From Closterium sp. NIES-65 (taxonomy: Eukaryota; Streptophyta; Zygnematophyceae; Desmidiales; Closteriaceae), in contig CANXME010000106.1 of the NCBI GenBank assembly GCA_948144175.1, positions 930,001 through 994,000 on the forward strand: 64,000 bases of DNA, in the 5' to 3' direction. A program made the position numbers and the translations under genes. Every line of letters starts with the position of its first letter. Positions within the stretch are counted from its first letter, which is position 1. Shown piece by piece: positions 32,026 through 44,659 of this stretch. The notes beneath the pieces were generated by a model that saw only the letters and a program-made list of their open reading frames with translations, ran no database searches and was not told the origin of the DNA.

Positions 32026-35000
32026 ATGGCTAGCCCACAGGTTCTCGTGTTCGATGCTGAGGGCCGCCCTGTGAAGTTTGACACCTGGCTCGATGACCTG
32101 CACCTCTACCTACGACCGCACGCCACACAGCGCTGCTTCTCTCGTCTCGACGACGCTTGGCGTGTTCAGTTCCCTCAGGCCACTGAGCTGCCCCGCTGGC
32201 ACAATCTCCTGAAGAAGGGGATTGATATCTATGCTCTAGACTTTGATGCTATTCTATCTGCCATGTATGTGATGTCTACTAGTGGAGAGGGTGCTGAGTA
32301 CTTGTGTGTGCCGCCCGACCCGGGCATTAGGGCCAGTGCGTCTGCCGCTCCAGGTACTCGCGTGTCGGCTACCCCAGGTGCTGGTGAGGCAACTGCTCTA
32401 GGTGCTCGTGTGTCTCCCCCCCTTGGTACTGCGTCGACTACCGCACTGCACACCTTCACACTGGACTCAGGTGCTTCTCGCTGCTTCTTTCGTGACCGCA
32501 CTGCCCTTGAGCCGCTTTCTCGGCCAGTTGCTGTCTCCCTTGCTGACCCCTCTGGGGGTCCGGTCATTGCGACCTCTTCCACTGTCCTTCCCTGCCCTGC
32601 GGTCCTGTCGGGCACACTGTCAGGTCTCCACCTCCCCTCGTTCTCTACGAACTTGGTGGCAATATGTGCACTCCAGGACGGGGGTGTTCACCAGTTCACC
32701 CCTGCCTACGAGCGCGTGACACACTGCACGTGTGCTCGTACGGGCCGTCACTTGGCTACCTTCACTTGGCAGCCGGGGTCGGACCTGTACACAGTGACTA
32801 CTGAGTCCCCTCAGGTTGCTGCGACTGCGTCCGCGTCCGCGTCAGGTCAGCTGTCCGCCCCCTGCTCGTGTCGCTCTTTGGCACACGAGACTGTCCTCTG
32901 GCACCACCGCCTTGGCCACCCGTCTGTGCAGGGGCTTCGTGCCATGCACTCCCGGTACCTTGTCTCTGGCCTGCCCAGGGTCCTTCCTGCCCTCCCACCC
33001 TCGCCTGCTCCTACCTGTCTCCCCTGTGTCGAGGGACGGCAGCGCGCCGCTCCTCACTCCTCCTCGTTTCCCCCGACGACTGCTCCCTTGCAGACACTCC
33101 ACATGGACGTGTGGGGCCCAGCCCGCGTCCGTGGTTAGGGTCAGGAGAGGTACTTCCTGATAGTTGTTGACGACTACTCACGCTACACCTTGGTCTTCCC
33201 CTTGCGCACCAAGGGTGAGGTCCCTGATGTCTTGATCCCTTGGATCCGCAGAGCCCGTCTCCAGCTCAGCGAGCGTTTTCACTCGGACTTTCCTGTCCTG
33301 CGCTTGCACTCTGACAGAGGTGGTGAGTTCTCCTCCGACCTCTTGGCAGCCTACTGTGCTGAGCACGGCATTGAGCAGTCGTTCACGCTTCCGGCTTCTC
33401 CACAGCAGAATGGGGTTGCGGAGCGCCGCATTGGCCTGGTCATGGAGGTCGCACGTACCTCCTTGATCCATGCGGCTGCCCCCCACTTTCTGTGGCCGTT
33501 TGCAGTCCGGTACGCTGCGCATCAGCTCAACCTCTGGCCCCGTGTCTCCTTGCCGGAGACCTCGCCCACGCTGCTGTGGACGGGGGAGGTTGGCGATGCG
33601 TCGCGTTTCCGGGTCTGGGGGTCTCGAGCTTTTGTCCGCGATTCGTCTGCGGACAAGCTCTCCTCCCGTGCTGTTCCCTGCGTCTTCCTCGGCTTTGTCC
33701 CGGACGCGTCTGGTTGGCAGTTTTACCACGCCACTTCGCGCTGAGTCTTGCCCTCCCAGGACGTCACTTTTGACGAGTCCGTCCCCTACTACCGCCTCTT
33801 CCCCTACCGCACTGCCCCGCTCCCCCCCCCGCTTCTCTTCCTCACGCCAGGTACTGCTGTTGCAGACCCCCTCCCCCCTCAGGGTGCCGCTCCCTCAGGT
33901 GTGTCTCAGGTAGACCCGGTTGAGCCTGTTGAGGTAGCTGTCGACTCTCGTCCTGTTGGGGGTGCTGAGCCTGGGGGTGCTGAGCCTGGGGGTGTGGAGC
34001 CTGGAGGTGTGGAGCCTGGGGGTGTGGAGCCTGGGGGTGTGGAGCCTGGGGGTGTGGAGCTTGAGGGTGCTGAGCTTGGGGGTGTGGAGCCTTGTGGTGC
34101 TCAGCTGCAGAGTCCGGAGTCTAGGGGTTCTGAGTCTGGAGGTACTAGGCCTGGGAGTCCCGCACCTGGAGGAGCCCTCTCCTCGGAGCAGCTGCGTGCG
34201 TGGTACTTAGAGTACTGCAGCCTTCGGAGAGGTACCGCTCGAGCCGGACGTACTACTGGGACTGGTGCTAGTGCTTCTTCTCCCGTTCGGGAGCCCCCCT
34301 CCCGCGAGCGGATCCGTGAGTGGTACGAGCGGCGCTGCACTCTTCGGAGTGGCGTGCCTCGTGTTACGGACCCCGCTGCTGTTGGAGCTGCTGCTGGTGC
34401 TGAGGACCTGGGCGTTGGAGCTGCTGCTGGTGCTGAGGACCCGGGCGTTGGAGCCGCTGCTGGTGTTGAGGACCCGGGCGTTGGAGCTGTTGCTGGTGCT
34501 GAGGACCCAGGCGTTGGAGCTGCCGCTGGTGCTGCGGACCCGGGCGTTGGAGCTGCTACTGGTGCTGAGGACCCGGGCGTTGGAGCTGCCGCTGGTGCTG
34601 AGGACGTGGGCGCTGGAGCTGCTGCTGGTGCTGCGGACCCTGGTGCGGGTGTCCCTGCTGGCTCTGGTGTCGCTTCTCGGTCTCGGCCGTACTTTGTCCC
34701 GCTCCTTCAGCAGGTTCTTGGTCAGCTTCCTCCTCCTTTTCCTCCTCCCTCCTTAGCGTGTCCTCCGCCTGTCCAGCTGTTCTCGGCGTTACCGTCTGCC
34801 TCCTCTCTCCCTGGTCCTGCTCCTTACACTGGTCCGACTGGAGGTCTTACTGAGCGGCGTGAGCCTGCGTCTCGTCCTGCGTCGCCTAAGTCTCATCCTG
34901 AGTTGCCTATCCGCACTGCTCTCTCTAGTAGTCGAGTCCAGCGTCAGCGTCTTTGTGCTGTCCCAGGCACTCACCGGATGGCGCTTCGTCCGTCCACTGC

Positions 35001-36959
35001 TCCACAATGTGTCCCACTACCGTCTCCTCCTGCTTCCTCTCTTCCTGCTCTTGCTGACCCTGGATAAGACTCTCTTCGTGCTACCAGTCCTACTATCACG
35101 CGTCTCCTGGCTACTGTTGTCACTGACCCTTCCTTTGAGTCTGCTGCTGTGTCTGCCTTAGTTGCTGAGCTTGTCGACTTTGCTGCTCGCTGTCGTCTAG
35201 ACTACGCTGCTAGCCTAGTTGCTGAGTCTGAGTCTGTCTGTCCTCCGTCCGTCGGGGGTGAGTGTGCTCTTGGCACTGACGTCCTTGAGGACACGCAGGA
35301 GGAGTTTGAGTGCTTTGCTGCCGCTTTGCCCCATCTCGTGTCCATGCTTGTTGCCCCTGAGGGAGACCCGGATGCACCAGACATCCCGACCCCACGCTCT
35401 TACGCAGAGGCGATGGCCGGTCCCTACTCCTCTCAGTGGCAGTCAGCCATGGACACAGAGATGGCTTCCTGGAAGTCCACAGGCACCTACGTCGACGAGG
35501 TTCCCCCACCTGGGGCGAACATCGTCAGTGGCATGTGGATTTTCAGGGTGAAGCGGCCGCCGGACTCTCCGCCTGTCTTCAAGGCGCGTTACGTTGCACG
35601 AGGCTTCAGTCAGCGAGAGAGAGTTGACTTCTTCCAGACCTTCTCCCCGACCCCGAAGATGACCACTCTTCGGATTCTGCTGCACGTCGCCGCTCAGCGT
35701 GACTACGAGCTCCACTCGCTTGACTTCAGCACTGCTTTCCTGCAGGGCAGCCTGCACGAGGAGATCTGGCTGCGCCGTCCCCGTAGCTTCACTGGGTCGT
35801 TCCCTCCTTGTACCCAGTGGACCCTCCGACGGCCAGTCTACGGTCTCCGCCAGGCCCCTCGTGAGTGGCTCGACACACTGAGGACTACGCTTGCGGCTCT
35901 TGGGTTCGCGCCTTCTACTGCTGACCCGTCACTGTTTCTACGCACCGACACCTCACTTCCGCCGTTCTACGTCCTTGTGTACGTCGACGACTTGGTCTTT
36001 GCTACTGCTGACACTGTGGCACTCGCCCACGTGAAGTCGGAGCTGCAGAAGAGACACACGTGCACAGACCTGGGTGAACTGACAAGCTTTCTTGGCTTGC
36101 GGATCACCCGAGACAGAGCACGCCACACCATCACCTTGACTCAGTCACACATGGTGCAGCAGGTCCTTCAGCGCTTCCGCTTCACGTACTCCTCGCCTCA
36201 GCCCACTCCTCTGCCTACCGGTCACTCGCTCTCAGCTCTGCCTTCGGATGAGTCCGTAGAGCCGAGTGGCCCGTATCCAGAGCTTGTGGGTTGCCTCATG
36301 TACCTGATGACCTGCACTCGACCAGACCTTGCATACCCTCTCAGCATTCTTGCACGCTATGTCGCTCGCGGCCGTCACCGGAAGGAGCACATGCAGCTAA
36401 GAGGGTGTTGCGCTACTTGTGCAGTACGTCGGGCATGGGGCTAGTGCTTGGAGGGCGAGTCCCAGTTGTTCTCACTGGGCACTCAGACGCTTCTTGGGCA
36501 GACGACTGGGCTACTCAGCGGTCGTCTACGGTTTACTCCTTCAGTCTTGGCTCTGGTTCTGTTTCTTGGTGTTCTACTTGCTCTTCTTCTGTTCTCAGCT
36601 CCAGTTGTGAGGCTGAGATCTACGCCACAGCCATGGCGGCCCAGGAGCTACGCTGGCTCACCTACTTGCTGACCGACCTTGGAGAGCAGCCTCGTTCTCC
36701 TCCAATGCTGTACGTCGACAACAAGGCAGCCATTGCCTTGTGTGAGGAGCACAGACTGGAGCACAGAACGAAGAAAATTTCTCTGCGTTACTTCCTTGCT
36801 CGAGAGCTGCAGCAGCGTGGTCAGCTTCGCCTGCATTACGTGGCCTCTGAGGCCAACACTGCTGATGTGTTCACCAAGGCGCTTCAGCCTTGTGACCATC
36901 AGCGCTTTTGCACTCTTCTAGGCCTTGTGCCTACTGGACCTCACTTGCTTTCTTCTTGA
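32026..36959 (+). pseudogene. Gag-pol coding region of copia C (fossil)
   Basis: Starts MASPQVLVFDAEGRPVKFDT. Protease LDSGASRCFFRD, integrase HHRLGHPSVQGL and PQQNGVAERR, reverse transcriptase YVDDLVFATADT and RNase H CEAEIYATAMAAQELRW are visible. Gag is short compared with A, B and D. The linker carries two repeat types, EPGGVEPGGV and GAAAGAEDPGV. About four breaks. Confidence 0.9.
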
Positions 36960-37191
36960 GTCTGTTTGTACTGTGATCTCTATATATATACCTTTTCTTT
37001 ACTCTTGTTAGGTTGTGATCATTGTACCTTTTGCTCTATTATAAACCTGCATATGAACTGGTCTTGTGACCACTTGCTTGTGCTCGGAATTTGTGTGGTA
37101 TCCTTGAGATCCACCCTGAGCTTGTTTTGCCTTGCTTTGCCTTGACTGGTCTTGTGACCCCTAGTTCTCCCCCACTTTGCCTATGGGGGTG

Positions 37192-37323
37192 TGTCAAACA
37201 TTATATATGTTGTGTTAGTTTAGGCTACAGTGGGTTTGCCTATAGGGGGTACACAATTCTAGGGTTAGGTACTTGTACTCATTTCACTGCTAGTTCATTC
37301 ATTCCAGTTCAGTGATTCCAACA
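37192..37323 (+). repeat. 3' LTR of copia C
   Basis: 132 bp, TGTCAAACATTATATATG to GTGATTCCAACA, preceded by CTATGGGGGTG. Confidence 0.92.
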
Positions 37324-37487
37324 GATGCTACCAGGTGGGCGCCGACGTCACTGTTCGCACGGACCACAAGTCCCTACAGTACCTGCGAGCCCAACCCAAC
37401 CTCAACCCACGACAAATTCGGTGGCTGGACTACATGGAGAGCCACTTCACCTACCGCATCACGTACAAAAAAGGGGCTAATAACATC
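37324..37487 (+). mobile_element. Ty3/gypsy-2 segment 4: end of RNase H
   Basis: 164 bp with the gypsy RNase H end motifs VRTDHKSLQYL and RWLDYMESHFTYRI, continuing segment 3. It ends at the duplication ACATC (37483-37487), where copia D is inserted in the opposite direction. Confidence 0.9.
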
Positions 37488-37611
37488 TGTGAAGAATGAG
37501 GAATGAATGAACTAGCACAAGGTTGGGTACAAGTAGGAAACCCTAGGAAACTGTACCCCATAATGTCTACCCCACTATAGCCTACACAAGCTATATAATA
37601 TGAGTTTAACA
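37488..37611 (-). repeat. 3' LTR of copia D
   Basis: 124 bp; on the minus strand TGTTAAACTCATAT to ATTCTTCACA. The polypurine tract complement (CCCCCATAG) lies immediately to the right. Confidence 0.92.
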
Positions 37612-37871
37612 CACCCCCATAGGCAAAGTGGGGGAGAACAAGAGGTCACAAGACCAGTTAAGCAAAGCAAAGCAAGCTCAGGGTGGATCACAACGTCACC
37701 ACACAATCCGAGCACAAGAGCAAGGCCAAAAGGCCAGTTCACATGCAAGATCATATCTAAAGGTAAACAAGCAAGTGCAGGTATAAAAAAAACAAAAGAT
37801 TACAATACAGCAAGATCAAGAAGTGAGCAAGTGAGGCCAAGTGGAAAACCTAACATCGTACAAAAGATAAC

Positions 37872-40800
37872 CTAGCAAGTGGGCACAAGACCTAACATCG
37901 TACAAAAGCGCTGATGATCACAAGGCGGAAGTGCCTTGGTAAAGATATCAGCAGTGTTGGCCTCAGAGGCCACGTAAGCAAGGCGCAGCTGACCACGCTG
38001 CTGCAACTCACGAGCAAGGAAGTAGCGAAGAGCAATGTGCTTCGTTCTGTGCTCCAGTCTGTGCTCCCGACACAAGGCCAGCATGGCCTTGTTGTCTACG
38101 TACAGAACTGGAGGAGAACGAGGCGAATCTCCTAGGTGAGTCAGCAGGTAGGTGAGCCAGCGTAGCTCCCGTGCAGCCATGGCCCCCGCGTAGATCTCAG
38201 CCTCACAGCTGGAGCCGAGAACAGAAGACGAGCGGGTAGACCGCCACGAAACAGAGCCGGAGCCAAGGCTGAAGGAGTAACCCGTTGATGACCGCTGTGT
38301 AGCCTGGTCGTCAGCCCAAGAAGCGTCTGCGTGACCTGTGAGGACCACTGGACGTCGCCCTCCAAGCACTAGCCCCATGCCCGACGTACTGCACAAGTAG
38401 CGCAACACCCTCTTCGTTGTAGCCATGTACTCTGGTCGGTGTCTCCCAGGAGCAACATAGCGTGCCAAGATGCTAAGAGGGTATGCAAGGTCAGGTCGTG
38501 CGCAGGTCATCAGGTACATGAGGCAGCCAACAAGCTCTGGGTACGGGCCACTCGGCTCTACGGACTCATCCGAAGGCAGAGCCAAGAGCGAGTGGCGAGT
38601 AGACAGAGGAGTGGCCTGAGGCGAGGAGTACGTGAAGTCGAAGCGCTGAAGGACCTGCTGCACCATGTGTGAGTGAGTCAGGGTAATGGTGCGCTGTGCT
38701 CTGTCCCGCGTGATCTGCAAGCCAAGGTAGCTGCGAAGTTCACCCAGGTCTGTGCACGTGTGTCTCTTCTTCTGCTCGGACTTCACGTGGGCGAGTCTAG
38801 CAGTGTCAGCAGTGGCAAAGACCAAGTCATCGACGTACACAAGGATGTAGAGCGGCGGCAAAGAGGTGTCGGTGCGAAGAAACAGCGACGGGTCAGCTGT
38901 AGAGGGAGCACACAAAAGTACCGCAAGTGTAGTCCTCAGTATGTCGTGCCACTCACGGGGCGCCTGGCGGAGACCGTAGACTGGCCGCCGGAGGCTCCAC
39001 TGGGTACCAGGAGGAAACGACCCAGTGAAGCCAGGTGGGCGGCGCAGCCAGATCTCCTCGTGCAGGCTGCCCTGCAGGAAAGCTGTGCTGAAGTCAAGAG
39101 AGTGAAGCTCGTAGTCGCGCTGAGCGGCTATGTGCACCAGCACCCAAAGAGTGGTCATCTTTGGGGTGGGAGAGAAGGTCTGAAACTAGTCAACTCCCTG
39201 CCGCTGACTGAAGCCTCGAGCCACGTAATGCGCCTTGAAGACAGGCGGAGAACCCGGCGGCCGCTTCACCCATAAAATCCACATGCCACTGACGATGTTC
39301 GCCCCTGGTGGGGGAACCTCGTCGACGTAGGTGCCTGTGGACTTCCAGGAAGCCATCTCTGCGTCCATGGCTGACTGCCACTGAGAGGAGTGGGGACCCT
39401 CGATCGCCTCAGCGTACGATCGAGGAGTCGGGATATCTGGTGCATCCGAGTCTCTCTCAGGGGCAATAAGCGTGGACACGAGATGAGGCAAAGCAGCAGC
39501 AAAACACTGGAACTCCTCCTGCCTGTCCTCAAGGACGTCCGTGCTAAGAGCAGACTCACCCCCGACGGACCGAGGACAGGCAGACTCCCACTCAGCAACA
39601 AGACTAGCAGCGTAGTCTAGACGATAGCGAGTCGCGAAGTCGACAAGCTCAGCAATTAGGGCAAACGCAGCAGTGGACTCAAAGGAAGGGTCAATGACAA
39701 TAGTGGCCAGGAGACGCGTGACAGTAGGAGTGGCAGCACGAAGAGAGTCAGACTCAGGGTCAGCAAGAAGAGGAAGAGAGAACTCTGGAGGAGACGGCAA
39801 CGGGACATGCAGAGGAGCAGTGGAAGGACGCAGTGCCATCTGGTTTGTGCCTAGGACCGCAGGAGGACGCGGACGCGACGCATGACCACTAGTGCGAGCA
39901 GCACAAATAGGCGACGCAGGACGAGACGCAGGCTCACGATGCTCAGCAAGACCTCGAGTAGGACAAGTGTAGGGAGAAGGAGCAGGTAGGGGGGAGGCGG
40001 GTTGTAACTGTGACTGCGACTGGACAGGCTATTGACACTCTAAGGGAGGAGTAGGATCAGTAGAGGGCGAGAGACCAAGAACCTGCTCAAGGAGCGGAAC
40101 GAAGTACGACCGGCCGCGAGCGCCTCCAAACCCAGCATGGACAGCACCAGTACCCCCAGCTGCACCACCAGCGCGAGTATCACCTCCAGCTCCAACAGCG
40201 CCAACTCCATTACCCTCAGACGCACCAGCGCCAGCAGAAACACCAGCGCCAACACCCCCAGCAGCACTAGCTGCACCAACTCCAGCAGCCCCAGCAGCAC
40301 CCCCAGTCCCAGCAGCTCCAGTACCGCTAGTACGAGCACCTCCGGGACCGGCAGCAACAGTAGTACCTCCAGCTCCAGCAGCACAGCTCAAGCGCAAGGC
40401 AAACCACTCGTGCAGCTCCTGTGGAGAGAGTGGCTCCCGCCTCGATGAAGCACTGCTGGCGACCACACGAGCAGACCCAGCGCCCCTAGGCTCCACACCC
40501 CCAGGCTCCGCACCCCTAGGCTCCGCACCCCCTGACTCAGCACCCCCAAGCTCAGCACCTCCAGACTCAGCACCCCAAGGCTTAGCACCCCCAGACTCAG
40601 CACCCCCAGTCTCAGCACCTTAGACTCAGCACCTCCAGACCCGGCACCTGCAGGCTCAGCAGCTCTAACAGCACCAGAGTTAACAGCTACCTCGACAGGC
40701 TCGACTGTGTCTACCTGGTACACACCTGACGGGGCAGGACCCTGAGGGGGGAGGAGGTCTACCAGGGGAGGACCTGGCGCAAGGAAGAGCGGGGGCGGGG

Positions 40801-43532
40801 GAAGGGGCGCACTGCGGTAGGGGAAGAGATGGTAGTAAGGTACCAACTCGTCAAAGGTGACGTCCTGGGAGGACAGAACACGGCGCGAGGTGGGGTGGTA
40901 GAACTGCCAACCAGGCGCGTCAGGGGGGAAGCCAAGGAAGACGCAGGGAACAGCACGGGGGGACAGCTTGTCCGCAGACAAGTCCCGGACAAACGCATGA
41001 GATCCCCAGACCCGAAACGCAGACGCATCGCCAACCTTCCTCGTCCACCGCAAGGTGGGGGAGGTCTCTGGCAAGGAGACCTGGGGCTGAAGGTTGAGCT
41101 GATGCGTGGCGTACTGAACCGCAAACGGCCACAGAAAATGGGGGGCAGCCGTATGGATCATGGCCGTACGAGCGACGTCCATGACCATGCCAATGCGGCG
41201 CTCAGCAATCCCATTTTGCTGTGGAGAGGCCGGAAGCGTGAAGGTGTGGCGCATGCCCTGTGCATGACAGAAGGCTCCCAGACGGGCAGAGGAAAACTCC
41301 ACGCATCTGTCCGAGTGCAGACGCAGAACAGGAAAGTCCGTGACGGAACTCTCTCGGAGCCGGAGACGAGCTGCGCGGATCCAGTCGATCAACACCTGAG
41401 TGACGTCACCCTTGGTGCGCAAGGGGAAGACTCTGGTGTAACGCGAGTAGTCGTCAACCACCAACAGGAAGTAAGGCTCGTGCCCCTGTCCACGGACGCA
41501 GGCGGGGCCCCACACATCCATGTGGAGAGTCAGTAGCGGAGCCTCTGCCGGAGGAAACTCGGAGGAGTGAGGGGCGGCGCGCTGCCGCCCCTCGACACAG
41601 GGGACGCAGGTAGGGCCAGGCCCCAGAGGTAGGGGCAGCCCGACTCAGCAGCCGGAGGAGACTCAGTAGTAAGGGTGTACAGGCTCGACCCTGGCCGACG
41701 GGTGAACGTGGCCAAGTGTCGGCCTGTCAGAGCACACGTGCAGTGGGTCACCCGCTGACTCGCAGGAGTGAACTGGTCAACCCCCCTATCCTGTAGGTTC
41801 GCTCCACTCACCAAGTTCGTAAAGAACGAGGGGAGGTAGAGTCCTGACAGGGTGCCAGAGGGGGCTGCAGGGCACGGTAAGATAGTCAAGAAGCTAGCAA
41901 GGACAGGACCCCTAGAGGGGTCCGCCACGGAGACTGCAATTGGCCGACTAAGCAATGTAAGCGTGGTGCGGTCTCGAAAGAAGGAGCGGGACGCACCCGA
42001 GTCAAGGGTGAAGGTGTGTAAGGCCAAAGCCGACGTAGTACTTGAGAGAGCAGACTTACCAGCACGTGGGGCAGCAGAAGCACTAGCACCTAGAGCAGCA
42101 GCCTTACCAGCACCTAGAGCAGTAGCCTCAATGCCCGGGTCAGGCGGTACACACAGGTAACAGTCACCCTCAACACTAGCAGTCATAGCATACATGGCAG
42201 CAAGGATAGCATCATTGTCAAGATCAAAGATGGCAACCCTCGCCCTAGACAGATCTCCCCAGCGAGGGATCTCTGACGCCTCAGGGAACTGGTGACGCCA
42301 CACGTCCGTCAGGCGGCCGAAGCAGCGCTGGGTGGAGTGCGGGCGCCCGCACTGCTCACCAGCGCGATCGCCGGTACGGAGGACATAAGTGCAGGGACCA
42401 GTACCCCCACCGCGCTGACGCGCAGCGTACCACTCACGAAGCTGCTGAGGGGACAGGGTCTCACGATTGCGCTGCCGCTGCTGGCGTGGACCACCACCGG
42501 ACCCACTCCTCTGCGCAGAGTCGCGACCAGCTCTACCGCCGCCGCCGCTGCCGCCTCCGCCACCTCTGCCACCTTCGCCACCTCCGCCGCCTCCGCTCCC
42601 TCCGCCACCACCGCCGCCTCCTCCACCTCCACTGCTGCCACCGCCGCCGCCACCCCCGCCACCACTCCCACCACGACCCCCACCCCCTCCACTGCCACCA
42701 CCACCACCTCCACGGCCCCCGCTAGCCCCTCCAGCTCCCTTGCCCCCCTTGCCCTTGCCGGTGCGGCGTCTCCCGCTAGGGGCAGACGCAGCGCCGACCC
42801 CGTAGAAACCAACGAGGTCGGCAAGAGCAGCAGATGCAACAGAGGGCAAAAGGGGGGAGGGGGAACACCCCTCTAAGACGGGGTTGCGAGGGTCACCACG
42901 AGAGGCTCCTACAGCGACTATGCTCTTCTTTGCTGCTAGGAGGCGCTCCTCGAGGAGCTCAACGGTGAGTGTGGTCAGGCAAACTGAGAGGAAGTGGTCA
43001 CTGACTAAGTGAAGAGAGTCAGGGAGCCGGGTGACTATGTAGTAGAGGGTGATGTACATGGGGGGGGGGGGTTCTTGGCGCAGAACTCAGTGGGAAGCGC
43101 AGCGCGGTAGCGAGTCTCACTAGTGCGGAGGTGCGTAATGAGGTCAGCGACTGTGGGAAAGGCAGCAAGGTCAGGGAACAGGTACGGCAAGATGAGGCGG
43201 CTAAGAGCAGCAGTGGTAGGGGAAGAGTAGCGTGCAACTACAGCGTCGTACAACGTCTGAGCACTCTTGTACTGGCTAAAGTGTGACCGCTTAGTGGTCG
43301 GTAAGTGGCGACGCATAGCAAGACGGGCAGCAGCATCGGGTGTCGCCCACTGTGAGCAAACAGTGCTGTCAGCAGTGGCAGGCGGGGCAGGGGAGGCACC
43401 AGAGGTGAGGTTGAACAGGGAGAGGCCGTCTGCCCTATCGCACTGGAGGAACAGCTGGAGGTCATCGACCCAGACCTCAAAGTCAACAGCACGACCCTGA
43501 GTATCAAAGGTAAGAACACTGGGGGTAGCCAT
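37872..43532 (-). pseudogene. Gag-pol coding region of copia D (fossil)
   Basis: Starts MATPSVLTFDTQGRAVDFEV. Shows the Gly-rich gag tract, LDSGASRSFFRD (protease), LHMDVWGP-type and PQQNGIAERR motifs (integrase), YVDDLVFATADTA (reverse transcriptase) and CEAEIYAGAMAARELRW (RNase H). It is close to A in sequence. About five or six breaks. Confidence 0.9.
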
Positions 43533-43589
43533 GACTGCAGTGGCCTAGCAAGGAGTGAGCTCACCAGTCGGAATAAGTAGGGCAGGGGC

Positions 43590-44460
43590 GCGCCGGTAGG
43601 ACGAGGAGCGGCTCGACGGCAGGGCGGCTCGGCTGTTCAACGGCTCGGCTGCTCAACGGCTCGGCTGCTCAACGGCTCGGCTGCTGGGCGGCTCGGCGGC
43701 TGGGCGGCTCGGCTGCTGGGCGGCTCGGCTGCTGGACGGCTCGGCGGTTCGGCTGCTGGGCGGCTCGGCGGCTCGGCTGCTGGGCGGCTCGGCGGCTCGG
43801 CTACTAGGCGGCTCGGCGGCTCGGCTGCACGGTTGCTGGGCGGCTCGGCGGCTCTGCTGCTGGGCTGCTCGGTAGGGGCGGCGTTGGGGCTGTTAGGGGT
43901 GGCGACAGGGCCGCTTAGAGAGGGGAGCGGCGACGGGGCCGCTTAGAGGCGGCGACAGGGCCGCGTAGGGGCGGCAACGAGGCCGCTTAGGGTCAGCGAC
44001 GGAGCCGCTTAGGGGCGGCGACGGGGTCAGTTAGGGTGAGAGGCGGCGACGGGTCCGCTAGGGGGGGGGCAACGGGGCCGCTAGGGGCAGCGACGCGGCC
44101 GCGTATGGGCGGCGACGGGGCCGCGTAGGGTGAGAGGCGGCGACTGGGCCGATAAGGGCGGCGACGTGGCCGCTAGGGGCGGCGACGGGGCCGCGTAGGG
44201 GCGGCGACGGGGCCACGTAGGGTAAGAGGCAACGTCGGGGCCGCTAAGGGCGGCGACGGGGCCGCGTAGGGTGAGAGGCGGCGACGAGGCCGCTAGGGGC
44301 GGCGACGGGGCCGCTAGGGGCGGCGACGGTGCCGCTAAGGGCGGCGACGGGGCCGCGTAGGGGCGGTAACGGGGCCGCTAGGGGCGGCGACGAGGCCGCT
44401 AGGGGCCACTAGGGGCCTGGAAAGGGCGGCAAAAAGGCGCGCCTCGGGCAGGAGCGACTG
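43590..44460 (-). repeat. GC-rich repeat leader of copia D
   Basis: Two arrays: CGGCTCGGCTGCTGGGCGG-type units next to gag, and GGCGGCGACGGGGCCGCTAG-type units next to the primer site. Long open frames are compositional. Confidence 0.8.
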
Positions 44461-44535
44461 GCGCTCCGGTCAGAAAGGAAGTTTTTAGTGGTGGGCCCAA
44501 GGAAGCGTTCCCACTAGGGAACCTGCTCTATACCA

Positions 44536-44659
44536 TGTGAAGAATGAGGAATGAGTGAACTAGCACAAGGTTGGGTACAAGTAGGAAACCCTAGGAAACT
44601 GTACCCCATAGTGTCTACCCCACTATAGCCTACACAAGCTATATAATATGAGTTTGACA
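44536..44659 (-). repeat. 5' LTR of copia D
   Basis: 124 bp; on the minus strand TGTCAAACTCATAT to ATTCTTCACA, then the primer site TGGTATAGAG. Confidence 0.92.

Larger units (their letters stand above)
30980..37323 (+). mobile_element. Ty1/copia element C, complete with both LTRs
   Basis: 6.3 kb inserted in gypsy-2 RNase H, duplication GATGC at 30975-30979 and 37324-37328. LTRs are 132 bp each (30980-31111, 37192-37323) and differ at about 4 positions (~3%). It is about 1 kb shorter than A and B. Parts: primer site 31112-31121; leader ~31180-31960; gag from 32026; protease ~32460; integrase ~32880-33800; linker ~33900-35050; reverse transcriptase ~35390-36190; RNase H ~36440-36955. Its LTR and leader sequences differ from A and B, so it is a distinct subfamily. 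Broken, with about four breaks. Confidence 0.93.
37488..44659 (-). mobile_element. Ty1/copia element D, complete, antisense to its host
   Basis: 7.2 kb on the minus strand, inserted between gypsy-2 RNase H and integrase, with duplication ACATC at 37483-37487 and 44660-44664. LTRs are 124 bp each (37488-37611 and 44536-44659) and differ at 3 positions (~2.4%), the lowest divergence of the pairs here. In minus order: primer site 44535-44526; leader ~44460-43590; gag from 43532; Gly-rich tract ~42720-42540; protease ~42005; integrase ~41600-40790; linker ~40700-39850; reverse transcriptase ~39440-38630; RNase H ~38400-37872. Broken, with about five or six breaks. Confidence 0.93.

Noticed and set aside
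34265-34756. Leu/Val-rich frames opposite or beside Gly/Ala-rich pol linkers (many places)
   Set aside because: They are frame shadows of the GGAEPGGA-type repeats in the copia linker.
43590-44460. Possible CRISPR-like or satellite array
   Set aside because: Units are contiguous and imperfect without unique spacers, and they lie inside an LTR-element leader of a eukaryote.
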